In this document: one piece after another, positions 54,512 to 63,661 of the stretch
Layout: every line of letters starts with the position of its first letter
Numbering within the stretch: the stretch's first letter is position 1
Assembly (NCBI RefSeq): GCF_023806485.1
Contig: NZ_JAMSLR010000004.1
Location: 329,136 to 393,135, forward strand
Source of the DNA: Thermalbibacter longus
Lineage (GTDB): Bacteria; Chloroflexota; Chloroflexia; Thermomicrobiales; Thermomicrobiaceae
Direction of reading: 5' to 3'
Length of the DNA stretch: 64,000 nt
Made by a program: the position numbers and the translations under genes
Notes under the pieces: generated by a model
What the model saw: only the letters and a program-made list of their open reading frames with translations
Databases searched by the model: none
Told to the model about the DNA's origin: nothing

Positions 54512-56965
54512 ATGGCTGATAAGTTCGAAAAGTTCACCGAGCGAGCACGCAAGGTGCTGACGCTGGCCCAGGAAGAGGCCCGGCGGTTCAACCACAACTA
54601 CATCGGCACCGAGCATTTGCTCCTGGGCCTCGTCCGCGAAGGGGACGGCGTCGCCGCGCGCGTGCTCATGAGCATGGGGGTGCAGCTCCCCAAGGTGCGC
54701 AGCGCAGTCGAGTTCATTATCGGACGTGGCGATAGCACTGTCGTCGGGGAGATCGGGCTGACGCCCCGAGCGAAGAAGGTGATCGAGCTGGCGGTAGACG
54801 AGGCCCGGCGGCTCAATCACCACTATATCGGCACCGAGCACCTGCTGCTCGGACTCGTACGCGAGGGCGAAGGCATCGCTGCGGGCGTGCTCGAGAGCCT
54901 CGGCGTGAGCCTGGAGAAAGTCCGCCAGCAGGTGATCCAGGTGGTCAGCCAGGGGAGCGCCTACCAGCAGCGACCTCAGCAGACGAAGACGCCGTACCTG
55001 GACGCGCTCGGGTTCGACCTCACCGAAGCGGCGCGACTCGGCAAGCTGGATCCGGTGATCGGCCGGCAGACCGAGATCGAGCGGGTGATGCAGATCCTGT
55101 CACGGCGGACGAAGAACAACCCCGCGTTGATCGGTGAGCCGGGCGTGGGCAAGACGGCGATCGTCGAGGGTCTGGCCCAGCGCATCGTCAGCGGCGATGT
55201 GCCCGAGCCGCTGCAGAACAAGCGGCTGGTGGCGCTCGACATCGGCGCGTTGGTTGCCGGTACCAAGTATCGCGGCGAGTTCGAGGAGCGACTGAAGAAG
55301 ATCGTGGCCGAGGTCAAAGAGTCCGGCGCGATCCTCTTCATCGACGAGCTGCACACACTGGTCGGCGCTGGCGCGGCGGAAGGCGCGGTCGACGCGGCCA
55401 ATATCCTCAAGCCGGCCCTGTCTCGGGGTGAGGTGCAGACGATCGGCGCGACTACGCTCGACGAGTACCGCAAGTACATCGAGCGAGACGCGGCGCTGGA
55501 GCGGCGGTTCCAGCCGGTGATGGTCAACGAGCCGACGGTCGAGGAGACGATCGAGATCCTGCGCGGCATCCGGGAGCGCTACGAGGAGCACCACAAGCTG
55601 AAGATCGCCGACGAGGCGCTGACGGCTGCGGCGATCCTGGCCTCGCGATACGTCACCGACCGGTTCTTGCCCGACAAGGCGATCGACCTGGTGGACGAGG
55701 CCGCGTCGCGAGTTCGCATGTACCGGTCGGCCTCGCCGCCGACGCTGAAGGAAGCCCGCCGCGGGCTGGAATCGCTGCGGCGCGAGCTCGACGCCGCCGT
55801 GACCGGCCAGGAGTTCGAGCTTGCCGCCGAGCTCCGCGAGCGCGAGCGCCAGCTCGTCCAGCGCATCGCTGATCTCGAGCAGCATTGGCGCGAGGAGCAA
55901 GGGCAGGACGAGCCTGTCGTCACGGACGAGGACATCGCCCAGGTCGTCTCGATGTGGACGGGTATCCCGTTGACCCGGCTGGCGACTGAGGAGAGCGAGC
56001 GCTTGCTCCACATGGAAGAGGCGCTGCACGAGCGGATTATCGGGCAAGACGAGGCGATCGCGACACTCGCCAAGGCCGTGCGGCGCGCTCGCGCTGGTCT
56101 GAAGGATCCACGGCGGCCGATCGGGAGCTTCATCTTCCTAGGGCCGACCGGCGTCGGGAAGACGCTGCTGGCCCGGGCGCTGGCTGAGTTCATGTTCGGC
56201 AGCGAGGACGCGCTGATCAAGATCGACATGAGCGAATTCATGGAGCGGCATACGGTCTCACGGCTGGTGGGCGCGCCACCGGGCTACATCGGCTACGAGG
56301 AGGGTGGCCAGCTCACCGAGGCCGTGCGGCGGAAGAGCTACTCGGTCATCCTGCTCGACGAGATCGAGAAGGCGCACCCCGAGGCGTTCAACATGCTGCT
56401 CCAAATCATGGAGGACGGAAGCCTGACCGATGCCAAGGGGCGGCGAGTCGACTTCCGTAACACCATCCTGATCATGACCTCGAATATCGGCGCCGAGATG
56501 ATCCAGCGCGAGGGCACGCTAGGGTTCGCCACGGCCGAGAACCAGGAGAAGCGGCTGCAGCACGAGTACCAGGCCATGAAGGACAAGGTGCTCGGGCAGC
56601 TCAAGCAGACCTTCCGCCCAGAGTTCCTGAACCGGATCGACGCGGTGATCGTGTTCCACCCGCTGTCGCCCGAGCATGTCCGCCAGATCGTATCCCTGGA
56701 GCTCAAGCGCGTGCGCAAGCAGCTCGCCGAGCAGCAGATCAGCCTGGAGGTTACCGAAGCGGCCATGGATCTGCTGGCCAAGCGCGGGTACGACCGGCAG
56801 TTCGGCGCGCGCCCGCTGCGGCGGATCATCCAGAACCTGATCGAGGACCCGCTCGCCGAGGGGCTCCTGCAAGGACGCTTCAAGCCGGGCAGCACCGTGG
56901 TGATCGATGTGCGCGACGACCTGCTCGCGATCGAGCCGGCCGAAGCGCTGACCACCGTGTCCTGA
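54512..56965 (+). CDS. clpC: ATP-dependent Clp protease ATPase subunit ClpC
   Basis: Hexameric unfoldase feeding ClpP and disaggregating proteins. 817 residues: two N-terminal Clp repeats (about 5-75 and 80-150), each with [18 protein letters not shown]-1 with GEPGVGKT near 209; a UVR middle domain ([14 protein letters not shown] near 431) that marks ClpC, not ClpB; AAA-2 with GPTGVGKT near 547, [21 protein letters not shown] and the C-terminal [13 protein letters not shown] 54512 has GAGGAG upstream. No mcsA-mcsB-ctsR genes lie next to it, unlike in Firmicutes. An intrinsic terminator follows. Confidence 0.95.
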   Translation: MADKFEKFTERARKVLTLAQEEARRFNHNYIGTEHLLLGLVREGDGVAARVLMSMGVQLPKVRSAVEFIIGRGDSTVVGEIGLTPRAKKVIELAVDEARRLNHHYIGTEHLLLGLVREGEGIAAGVLESLGVSLEKVRQQVIQVVSQGSAYQQRPQQTKTPYLDALGFDLTEAARLGKLDPVIGRQTEIERVMQILSRRTKNNPALIGEPGVGKTAIVEGLAQRIVSGDVPEPLQNKRLVALDIGALVAGTKYRGEFEERLKKIVAEVKESGAILFIDELHTLVGAGAAEGAVDAANILKPALSRGEVQTIGATTLDEYRKYIERDAALERRFQPVMVNEPTVEETIEILRGIRERYEEHHKLKIADEALTAAAILASRYVTDRFLPDKAIDLVDEAASRVRMYRSASPPTLKEARRGLESLRRELDAAVTGQEFELAAELRERERQLVQRIADLEQHWREEQGQDEPVVTDEDIAQVVSMWTGIPLTRLATEESERLLHMEEALHERIIGQDEAIATLAKAVRRARAGLKDPRRPIGSFIFLGPTGVGKTLLARALAEFMFGSEDALIKIDMSEFMERHTVSRLVGAPPGYIGYEEGGQLTEAVRRKSYSVILLDEIEKAHPEAFNMLLQIMEDGSLTDAKGRRVDFRNTILIMTSNIGAEMIQREGTLGFATAENQEKRLQHEYQAMKDKVLGQLKQTFRPEFLNRIDAVIVFHPLSPEHVRQIVSLELKRVRKQLAEQQISLEVTEAAMDLLAKRGYDRQFGARPLRRIIQNLIEDPLAEGLLQGRFKPGSTVVIDVRDDLLAIEPAEALTTVS

Positions 56966-56983
56966 GCGATCGCCGGCAACCGG

Positions 56984-57019
56984 ACGGCCCACCGCGGAAC
57001 CGCGGTGGGCCGTTTTCTT
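56984..57019 (+). terminator. Intrinsic terminator of clpC
   Basis: ACGGCCCACCGCGG pairs exactly with CCGCGGTGGGCCGT around two bases, then TTTTCTT. It is the strongest factor-independent terminator in the window and lies 19 bases after the clpC stop. Confidence 0.93.
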
Positions 57020-57080
57020 CATCCCTGCTACTGTCTTCCGTGCTCGTCGGCCGTGCCTCGAAGGCAAGGCATTGCTGTGA

Positions 57081-57761
57081 TCAATGCAGGTCAGGCTGGA
57101 GACCAGGATCGAGCAGGCGCTCGCTGCTTAGCAGGCGTGTGGCCAGCCAGACGGCTTGCACGGCTGCGCGGCATTGCTCGAGGGTTGCCGGAGCCTGGAA
57201 CGTGACCTGAAGGTGGGGGGCTTGGGATCGCACCGAGGCGAAGACAGGTAGCAGCCCGTCTTGCCGTAGCACGTCGGCGAGCTCGCGAAGGCGTTCGAGG
57301 TGCAACTCGGACGGAGCGGCGAGCAATAGTCCCGGCTCGCGCCGGTGTACCCAGGTGGACGGCAGCAGGCGAGCCGCGCGACGGCCCACAGGAACTCGGA
57401 GATCGAACGCATCGCCTTCGGCAGCGGGTGCTGCGCGGAGGCTCACCCAGAAGGTCAACAGATCCGTTGCTCCCCCGAGAGCACGTACCAGCCAGAGGGG
57501 CGGGATCTCACGCGGCAGGAGGAAGAGCGAGGCGTCGATCCGGCGTGCTGGCCCCTCGGGCAACTGGGCCGTTGCTGTGAACCCGTACCCGGTGGCAGCC
57601 AGGCGCGGTTCGGCATAGCGCTGGCCGAGCGCGAGCCGGAGCCATTCGGCACGAGATCGAACCAGCCGATCCTTCTGCTCCCGCCCGAGGAGGTAGCTGG
57701 CCATCAGGGCAACCAAGAGCAGGATCGCTGCCCTTGTCAGGGCGTCGGGAATTCCCACCAT
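57081..57761 (-). CDS. Hypothetical membrane-anchored protein
   Basis: 226 residues, no recognised family. An N-terminal hydrophobic segment (about residues 10-26, AAILLLVALMASYLLG) may be a membrane anchor or uncleaved signal. The rest is soluble, rich in Arg and Leu, with a predicted alpha/beta character, and ends SERLLDPGLQPDLH. Codon use matches the neighbours and the long frame has typical third-position GC, which supports a real gene. It is convergent with clpC and divergent from radA. Confidence 0.6.
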   Translation of the reverse strand: MVGIPDALTRAAILLLVALMASYLLGREQKDRLVRSRAEWLRLALGQRYAEPRLAATGYGFTATAQLPEGPARRIDASLFLLPREIPPLWLVRALGGATDLLTFWVSLRAAPAAEGDAFDLRVPVGRRAARLLPSTWVHRREPGLLLAAPSELHLERLRELADVLRQDGLLPVFASVRSQAPHLQVTFQAPATLEQCRAAVQAVWLATRLLSSERLLDPGLQPDLH

Positions 57762-57921
57762 CGTCTCGCTCTACTCCGGGGCCGCACTGGCAGCCTCCTC
57801 CGTCACGACACACAACGATGGTACGCGGCGCGCCGGGGGCGATCCGAGCCAACCCATCGAGCTTCCCACGCTCATACAGCACGTCTGCTCAGCGAGGCTG
57901 GCAGCGGTGTTGCGCTGCTGG

Positions 57922-57942
57922 TACAATGCGAACAACAGTTCG
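57922..57942 (+). promoter_or_regulatory. SOS (LexA) box overlapping the radA promoter region
   Basis: CGAAC-AACA-GTTCG (57929-57942) is a perfect inverted repeat of the Gram-positive-type LexA half-sites. It begins two bases after a TACAAT -10 element (57922-57927), so a bound repressor would cover the transcription start. The -35 is weak (TGGCAG). LexA itself is not in the window. Confidence 0.72.
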
Positions 57943-57974
57943 TATCTCAGCCAATCACCGGAGGATGACGGACG

Positions 57975-59396
57975 ATGACACGCGGGCGCGGGAGGGGCCG
58001 GACGATCTGGGTCTGCCAGCAGTGTGGCTTCGAGAGTCCTGGATACTACGGGCGTTGTCCCTCGTGCGATACCTGGGGCAGCATGGTCGAGACCTTCCTG
58101 CCTGGCAAGCCGTCTGGCTCGCAGCGTGCGAGCAGCGGCGCGGCTGCGCGCCCGCGGCCACTCACGGAGGTGTCGAGTGCCGCCGAGACACGCCACCAGA
58201 TCGCGATCGGGGAGCTCAACCGGGTACTGGGCGGCGGGCTCGTACCTGGCTCGCTGGTGCTCCTCGGCGGCGACCCTGGGATCGGCAAGTCGACGTTGCT
58301 CCTGCAGGCAGCCGATGCATTGACGACGAGCGCCGGCTCGGTGCTGTATGTGGCCGCCGAGGAGTCGGCCGAGCAGGTGAAGCTGCGTGCCGACCGAATC
58401 GGGGTAAGCGGGCATGGGCTCTTCATTCTCCCGGAGACGAGCCTGGATGCGGCGCTGGAGGCGGCCGAGGAACTGCGGCCAGCGGTACTGGTCGTAGATT
58501 CGATCCAGACGGTGTATGTGGAGGCGCTGGAATCGTCCCCCGGGAGCATCAGCCAGGTACGGGAATGCACCTCGCGGCTCATGCAGTACGCCAAGCGAGC
58601 GCGGGTTCCGGTGTTCATCGTCGGCCACGTGACGAAGGAGGGGGTGATCGCCGGGCCCCGCGTGGTCGAGCACATGGTCGATGCGGTGCTCTACCTGGAA
58701 GGGGAGCGTTTCCAGCAGTACCGCATCCTGCGGGCAGTCAAAAACCGTTTCGGATCGACCGATGAGGTCGGCGTCTTCGAGATGGTCGAAGCTGGCCTGC
58801 GAGAAATCCTGAACCCGTCGGAGGCGTTCTTGGGAGAGCGCGCGCGCAATACGCCAGGATCAGCGGTCGTGGTCACCCTGGAGGGAACGCGTCCCATCCT
58901 CATCGAGGTGCAGGCGCTCACCAGCCCAGCCGGTTACAGCATGCCACGGCGCACCGTGACCGGTTTCGACGTGAACCGGCTGCAGATGTTGCTGGCGGTG
59001 CTGGGCAAGCGGGCTGGGGTCCGGCTCGGAGACCACGATGTGTTCGTGAATATTACCGGCGGACTGCGAGTGGCCGAGCCGGCGATCGACCTCGGCGTCG
59101 CCGTGGCTATCGTCTCGAGCGCGCGGGACGTGCCCGTCGATGCCGAGACGGTGCTGATCGGCGAAGTCGGGCTCTCCGGAGAGCTGCGCAGCGTCAGCGG
59201 CCTGGAACGGCGGCTGCAGGAAGCGGCGCGGCTCGGCTTCCGTCGCGCGGTGGTACCGCAGCGGCGCGGCAACGGCTCGATCTCCGTGCCGAATATCGAA
59301 CTGGTCTGGACCAGGACCATTGCCGAAGCGGTCGAGCGGTCGCTCAGCGCGCCAATGTCCGCTCGGACACCGGCCGGCGAGCCAGCTCCAGAATGA
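57975..59396 (+). CDS. radA: DNA repair protein RadA (Sms)
   Basis: Branch-migration helicase aiding homologous recombination. The N-terminal zinc finger has Cys14, Cys17, Cys28 and Cys31 (WVCQQCGFES, GRCPSCDTW). Walker A is GGDPGIGKST near 98, the RadA motif KNRFGSTDEVGVFEM starts near 256, and the C-terminal Lon-like domain has VNITGGLRVAEPAIDLGVAVA. 473 residues. GGAGGATGACGG precedes the ATG. The probable SOS box fits a DNA-damage role. Its last 53 bases overlap murG tail to tail. Confidence 0.95.
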   Translation: MTRGRGRGRTIWVCQQCGFESPGYYGRCPSCDTWGSMVETFLPGKPSGSQRASSGAAARPRPLTEVSSAAETRHQIAIGELNRVLGGGLVPGSLVLLGGDPGIGKSTLLLQAADALTTSAGSVLYVAAEESAEQVKLRADRIGVSGHGLFILPETSLDAALEAAEELRPAVLVVDSIQTVYVEALESSPGSISQVRECTSRLMQYAKRARVPVFIVGHVTKEGVIAGPRVVEHMVDAVLYLEGERFQQYRILRAVKNRFGSTDEVGVFEMVEAGLREILNPSEAFLGERARNTPGSAVVVTLEGTRPILIEVQALTSPAGYSMPRRTVTGFDVNRLQMLLAVLGKRAGVRLGDHDVFVNITGGLRVAEPAIDLGVAVAIVSSARDVPVDAETVLIGEVGLSGELRSVSGLERRLQEAARLGFRRAVVPQRRGNGSISVPNIELVWTRTIAEAVERSLSAPMSARTPAGEPAPE

Positions 59397-60501
59397 GATC
59401 CGCCAGCCGGTCGGCCGCGTCGAGCCGGGCTTGCTGCCGTGCCGCTGCCGCCATCCGTAGACGCTGGCTCTCGTCATCCAGTATCTGGCCAATGACGTCG
59501 AGCAGCCGTGCCTCGCTCAGTTCCCGCTGGGGCAGTAGCACGGCAGCGCCAGCCTCGCTCAGAATGCGAGCGTTCAGCGTCTGCTCATCGCCACTCGCGC
59601 CAGGCAAAGGGATCAGGACCGCCGGCTTGCCGAGAGCTGCCAGCTCGGCGATCGTCCCCGCTCCGGCACGCCCGACGACCAGCCACGCCGCGGCGTAGAC
59701 GTCGGCCAGCTCCTCACCCAGAAACTCTCGCACCACGTAGCGCGCCGCGAGCTCGGCTGGCAGCGAAGACCGTCGATCCAGCAGGCGAGGATAGTCGCCG
59801 TTCATCGAGGCCGGCCCGCACTGGTGGATGACCTGGGTGCGCTCGAGCAGGCGAGGGAGCGCTCGCTCGACAACCAGGTTGATCGCGTGCGCGCCGAGCG
59901 CCCCTCCTGTGATGTAGACGATCGGCAGGTCTGGCGCGAGTCCGAATTCCTGGTAGACCTTCGCCGCGTGTCCGTCCAGCAGCTCTGGCCTGACAGGGTT
60001 GCCGGTGACCACCACCTTGCCCCGTCGTGTACGCAGCGCGCGCTCGCTGGTCACATACGAGAGCGCGATGACATCGGCGAAACGCGCATTGATCCGAGTC
60101 GCGAGCCCGGCGGTGGCCGTCTGCTCATGGATCAGCACCGGATAGCCTGCCGCGAAGCCACCGATGACTGCCGGCACGCTCACGAAGCCGCCGGTGCCGA
60201 AGACGACGTGTGGGCGAAAGGCTCGGATGTGGCGGTAGGCCTGTATGATCCCCAGCGGGACACGGATCGCGTCGACGAGCGTGTGGGCCGACAGGTAGCG
60301 GCGAAGCTTCCCGGTGGAGACCGCGCGGAAGGGTATGCCAGCCCCGCTCGCTACCTGGCGCTCGAGGCCTGCGTGCGAGCCGATCCACAGGGCCTCGACC
60401 GGCACGCGCCGGTAGAGCGCGCGCAGCACCGCAACTCCCGGTTGGGTGTGACCGCCGGTGCCGCCACCGCCGATGACCAGACGTAGAGCCTCTTCTGCCA
60501 T
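59344..60501 (-). CDS. murG: Undecaprenyldiphospho-muramoylpentapeptide beta-N-acetylglucosaminyltransferase
   Basis: Makes lipid II from lipid I at the inner membrane face. The N-terminal glycine-rich loop GGGGTGGHTQPGVAVL, the second G-loop FGTGGFVSVPAVIGG, HEQTATAGLATRI, the GNPVRPEL motif and the UDP-GlcNAc site GRAGAGTIAELAALGKPAVLIPLPGAS (read in parts) are clear. 385 residues. It is not in a dcw cluster here. Transcription is from a divergent promoter facing lspA. Confidence 0.94.
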   Translation of the reverse strand: MAEEALRLVIGGGGTGGHTQPGVAVLRALYRRVPVEALWIGSHAGLERQVASGAGIPFRAVSTGKLRRYLSAHTLVDAIRVPLGIIQAYRHIRAFRPHVVFGTGGFVSVPAVIGGFAAGYPVLIHEQTATAGLATRINARFADVIALSYVTSERALRTRRGKVVVTGNPVRPELLDGHAAKVYQEFGLAPDLPIVYITGGALGAHAINLVVERALPRLLERTQVIHQCGPASMNGDYPRLLDRRSSLPAELAARYVVREFLGEELADVYAAAWLVVGRAGAGTIAELAALGKPAVLIPLPGASGDEQTLNARILSEAGAAVLLPQRELSEARLLDVIGQILDDESQRLRMAAAARQQARLDAADRLADLILELARRPVSERTLAR

Positions 60502-60540
60502 CTCACCTCACCTGCGCCGGTCCACAGGCGCATACCCGTG

Positions 60541-60570
60541 ATAGTAGTCACGCTGACCTTCGAGCGCCAA
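60541..60570 (-). promoter_or_regulatory. Promoter of murG
   Basis: Minus strand: TTGGCG (60570-60565), 18 bases, TACTAT (60546-60541), 40 bases before the murG start. Confidence 0.55.
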
Positions 60571-60579
60571 GGAAATTCG

Positions 60580-60593
60580 AGGGACATGTCCCT
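60580..60593. promoter_or_regulatory. 14-bp palindrome upstream of the murG promoter
   Basis: AGGGACATGTCCCT is a perfect palindrome ten bases upstream of the murG -35 and 60 bases before the lspA promoter. The position suits an activator or repressor dimer, but no known motif was recognised. A second palindrome, GGCCACGTGGCC, lies at 60710-60721. Confidence 0.4.
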
Positions 60594-60653
60594 GGCCACG
60601 CGCATGGGGATTCCGGATGTCGGACTTCGCCGGTCGCAGCCGGGCACCCTCGG

Positions 60654-60680
60654 TTGAGCGGATCGGGTTTCCGCTACAAT
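60654..60680 (+). promoter_or_regulatory. Probable promoter of lspA-rluD
   Basis: TTGAGC (60654-60659), a short 15-base spacer, TACAAT (60675-60680). The spacing is below the optimum, so this is tentative. Confidence 0.45.
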
Positions 60681-60799
60681 TGTCCTTTAGAGCTGAGGCG
60701 AGCGGTGAGGCCACGTGGCCTAAGATCGGGCTTTGCCTCGCTCGCTTCATCTGAACGAGTGAACGAGCCTGCACATCGGTTGACTGCGTGAGGTGCGAT

Positions 60800-61342
60800 G
60801 TGACCGAGCCGCTGGCCCAACCGGCCAGATCGAGCGCCCAGCCAACTTGGCGTCCAATCGCGCTGGTCGGCCTCATAGCGGCGTTGGTGCTCGTGGTTGA
60901 CCAGATATCCAAGACGCTGGTGGTGGCCACGCTGGGGCCTAGCGCTGGAGGGAGGACGCTCGAGCTGATACCTGGCGTGCTCTGGTTGCTTTACGTGGAG
61001 AACACCGGCGCGGCATTCGGGCTGTTCCAGGGACGCAACCCGGTGCTCGCCGCGGTCGCGCTCGTCATCGTGCTCCTTCTCGCGATCTGGTTTCGCGCAC
61101 TGGCCGCGGCGACGCCCTGGGGTGCGCTGGCGCTGGGCTTGCAAATCGGTGGAGCACTGGGGAACGTGGTCGACCGTCTCCGCCACGGCTTCGTGATCGA
61201 TTTCATCGACGTGCCGTTCTGGCCTACCTTCAACCTCGCCGACAGCGCGATCACGATCGGCGTAGCGATTCTGCTCGTGGTGCTCGTGCGGAGCGATGCG
61301 CAGCGAGCAAGCCAGGCGGAGCAGCAGGACGGGAGAAGGTAG
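60800..61342 (+). CDS. lspA: Lipoprotein signal peptidase (signal peptidase II)
   Basis: Intramembrane aspartyl protease removing signal peptides from lipidated prolipoproteins. Four membrane helices; the family motifs are NTGAAFGLFQG, GGALGNVVDRL with Asp125, FVIDFID, and FNLADSAI with Asp148, giving the catalytic pair. GTG 60800 has GAGG six bases upstream; a GTG at 60788 is also in frame. About 180 residues. rluD follows after 30 bases, a common pair. Confidence 0.94.
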   Translation: MTEPLAQPARSSAQPTWRPIALVGLIAALVLVVDQISKTLVVATLGPSAGGRTLELIPGVLWLLYVENTGAAFGLFQGRNPVLAAVALVIVLLLAIWFRALAAATPWGALALGLQIGGALGNVVDRLRHGFVIDFIDVPFWPTFNLADSAITIGVAILLVVLVRSDAQRASQAEQQDGRR

Positions 61343-61372
61343 CGCGCCGCGCGGCAGCGTGCAACGAGCGAT

Positions 61373-62332
61373 ATGAGTGACGCAGTTCGTCTGGTGCTCG
61401 ACGTTTCGGAGAGGGAGCATGGCGAGCGGCTCGACCGGCTGATCGCCGCCCGCGTCACCGGAGTAAGCCGGAGCTTCGCCCAGACGCTCATGAAGTCCGG
61501 CGATGTCCTGGTCAATGGCCAGCCCGCCAAACCGGCCCACCGGGTGCGCGCCGGCGACCAGATCGTGGTGATGTTGCCGCCGGTCGAGCCGCCTGAGGAG
61601 CTGGAACCGGTCTATCTCCCAATCCCGGTCCTCTACGAAGACGAGGACATCATCGTCTTCGATAAGCCGGCAGGAGTGGTCACCCACCCGGCCCCGGGAC
61701 ACGAGCAGGACACGCTCGTGAACGCGCTCAAAGCGATTCGCCCCGACTTGCGGCTCCGACCGAGCGATCGGCCGGGGATCGTGCACCGGCTGGACAAGGA
61801 CACATCCGGCTTGATCGTCGTCGCCAAGCACGAGGACGCTCGCTTGTCGCTCCTCAAGCAGTGGCAGGGCCGCTCCGTCGTCAAGCGTTATTTGGCTCTG
61901 GTTCACGGCGTCGTCGAGCCAGACGAGGGAACCGTCGACGCCCCGATCAGTCGAGACCCACGGGATCGCAAGCGGATGGCAGTCGTGCCCGGTGGACGGC
62001 CGGCGGTGACGCACTTCCGCGTGCGTGAACGTTTCCGCTGTGCCACGCTGCTCGAGCTGACGCTCGTGACAGGCAGAACGCATCAGATCCGCGTGCACAT
62101 GGCATTTATCGGCCATCCAGTCGTGGGGGACGAGGTGTATGGGCGGCGCGGGTTCGTCGTGCCGGTGCCACGGCAGTTCCTGCACGCGACCTACCTCAAG
62201 TTCATGCTGCCCAGTACTGGAAAAGCGATCGAGCTGGAGACGCCGCTCCCGCATGACCTGCAGGAGGTACTCGACGGGCTGCGCGCCAGAGAGGATCGCA
62301 CTCTGAGTGGAGCCGGCACAGGCCCGCGCTGA
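61373..62332 (+). CDS. rluD: RluD-family 23S rRNA pseudouridine synthase
   Basis: 319 residues with an N-terminal S4 RNA-binding domain (RLDRLIAARVTGVSRSFAQ...GDVLVNG) and the RsuA/RluA catalytic domain. The catalytic aspartate is Asp141 in HRLDKDTSGLIVVAK; VTGRTHQIRVHMAFIGHPVVGD, read in part, is the C-terminal signature. RluD-type specificity (helix 69) is by family, not proved. It follows lspA and overlaps the glycerate kinase gene by 26 bases. Confidence 0.93.
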   Translation: MSDAVRLVLDVSEREHGERLDRLIAARVTGVSRSFAQTLMKSGDVLVNGQPAKPAHRVRAGDQIVVMLPPVEPPEELEPVYLPIPVLYEDEDIIVFDKPAGVVTHPAPGHEQDTLVNALKAIRPDLRLRPSDRPGIVHRLDKDTSGLIVVAKHEDARLSLLKQWQGRSVVKRYLALVHGVVEPDEGTVDAPISRDPRDRKRMAVVPGGRPAVTHFRVRERFRCATLLELTLVTGRTHQIRVHMAFIGHPVVGDEVYGRRGFVVPVPRQFLHATYLKFMLPSTGKAIELETPLPHDLQEVLDGLRAREDRTLSGAGTGPR

Positions 62333-63614
62333 TGTCGAACAGATCTTCTCGACGGTTATCGCTGAACTCCGCGCCGAGCGGTTGGTAGAGCGAGCCCTGC
62401 AGCTCGAGGCTGGCGCGATCCAGATCCAGGGGGAACGCTACTCGCTACCACCGGGCGCTCGACTGGTCGTTGTGGCGATCGGCAAGGCGGCGATCGGGAT
62501 GGCCGCCGGCGCCGAGCGGGCGCTGAACTGCCGGATCGACCGGGGCCTAGTCGTCACCAAGCGGGGCTTCGCGGTTCACGCTGGCCTCACCCATTTCGAG
62601 GTGCGAGAAGCGAGCCATCCGGTTCCTGACGAGAGTAGCCTGGCGGCCGGTCAGGCGGTGCTGGCAGCGGTCAGCGGTCTCGAGCGGGACGATCTAGTGC
62701 TCACGCTGATTTCCGGTGGAGGCTCAGCGCTGGTGGAAGCGCTCCGGCCCGGCATCACGCTCGACGATCTGGCCAGCACGACACAGCTCTTGTTGCGAGC
62801 CGGTGCCGATATCTGGCTGCTCAATGCAGTGCGACAGCGACTCAGCCTGATCAAGGCAGGAGGGCTGGCTCGCGCCGCTGCTCCGGCACGAGTCGTAAAC
62901 CTGCTGATCTCCGATGTGCTCGGGAGCCCGCTGCCGGTCATCGCCAGCGGGCCGAGCGTCGATCCAGGGCCCGTACTGGCAGATCCGGGTGACACGATCA
63001 GAGGGCTGGGGATCTGGGAAGAGTTGCCTGTGGCAGTGCGCCGCGCGCTGGAGCAGCCGTGGCAGCCGGATCCGGTGCGCAACGTTGCCCAGAATGTCGT
63101 GCTGGCCGATGCTCGTCGACTGGCGGAGTTGGCGAAGCGTGCCGCGGAGCGGCGAGGGTACCAGAGCGTCGTACTCGGCGATCGGTTCGTCGGCGAGGCA
63201 CGGGAGTTCGCCCGCTTCTGGTGTACGCTGGCCCGGCACATCCACGAGCGGGGTGAGCCGTGGCACCCGCCGGTCTGTCTCATCGGCACCGGCGAGCTGA
63301 CCGTGACGGTACGTGGCCAGGGAGCTGGTGGCCGCAACACCGAGATGGCGCTAGCCGCGGCGCTGGAGCTGGACGGTGTGTCGGGCGTCGCGGTCGCCAG
63401 CCTCGCCTCGGACGGAGACGACGGAATCTCCGGGGCGGCTGGTGGGGTAGTGACCGGCCAGACAGCGGGCGCGATCAGGAGGGCCGGCCTCGACCCGAAG
63501 CAGCTCCTGCGGGAGAACGACAGCGCCCGGGGGTTAGCAGCCGCGGAGGCACTCCTGGTCACCGGCCCGACCGGAACCAACGTCAACGACCTCTATCTCG
63601 CGATGATCCGGTAG
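62307..63614 (+). CDS. Glycerate 2-kinase (GckA/TtuD type)
   Basis: Phosphorylates glycerate to 2-phosphoglycerate; MOFRL-family kinase of 435 residues. Visible: VVVAIGKAAIGMAAGAE at the N-terminal domain, SHPVPDESSLAAGQAV, TLISGGGSALVE, LLISDVLGSPLPVIASGPS and the C-terminal MOFRL part with GELTVTVRGQGAGGRNTEMALAAA (read in parts) and GPTGTNVNDLYLAMI. The GTG at 62307 lies inside the end of rluD with no strong ribosome-binding site, which suggests coupling. With the class V aminotransferase 11 kb away it could be part of glycine/serine-glyoxylate use, but linkage is loose. Confidence 0.91.
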   Translation: MEPAQARADVEQIFSTVIAELRAERLVERALQLEAGAIQIQGERYSLPPGARLVVVAIGKAAIGMAAGAERALNCRIDRGLVVTKRGFAVHAGLTHFEVREASHPVPDESSLAAGQAVLAAVSGLERDDLVLTLISGGGSALVEALRPGITLDDLASTTQLLLRAGADIWLLNAVRQRLSLIKAGGLARAAAPARVVNLLISDVLGSPLPVIASGPSVDPGPVLADPGDTIRGLGIWEELPVAVRRALEQPWQPDPVRNVAQNVVLADARRLAELAKRAAERRGYQSVVLGDRFVGEAREFARFWCTLARHIHERGEPWHPPVCLIGTGELTVTVRGQGAGGRNTEMALAAALELDGVSGVAVASLASDGDDGISGAAGGVVTGQTAGAIRRAGLDPKQLLRENDSARGLAAAEALLVTGPTGTNVNDLYLAMIR

Positions 63615-63661
63615 GTTATGCACCGCAGACAGGGTTTCGCTGGCGCTTCGCGCGAACGGGA

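Noticed and set aside
60674..62254. 526-codon minus-strand frame across lspA and rluD
   Set aside because: It covers two well-identified genes in antisense; no recognisable domains.
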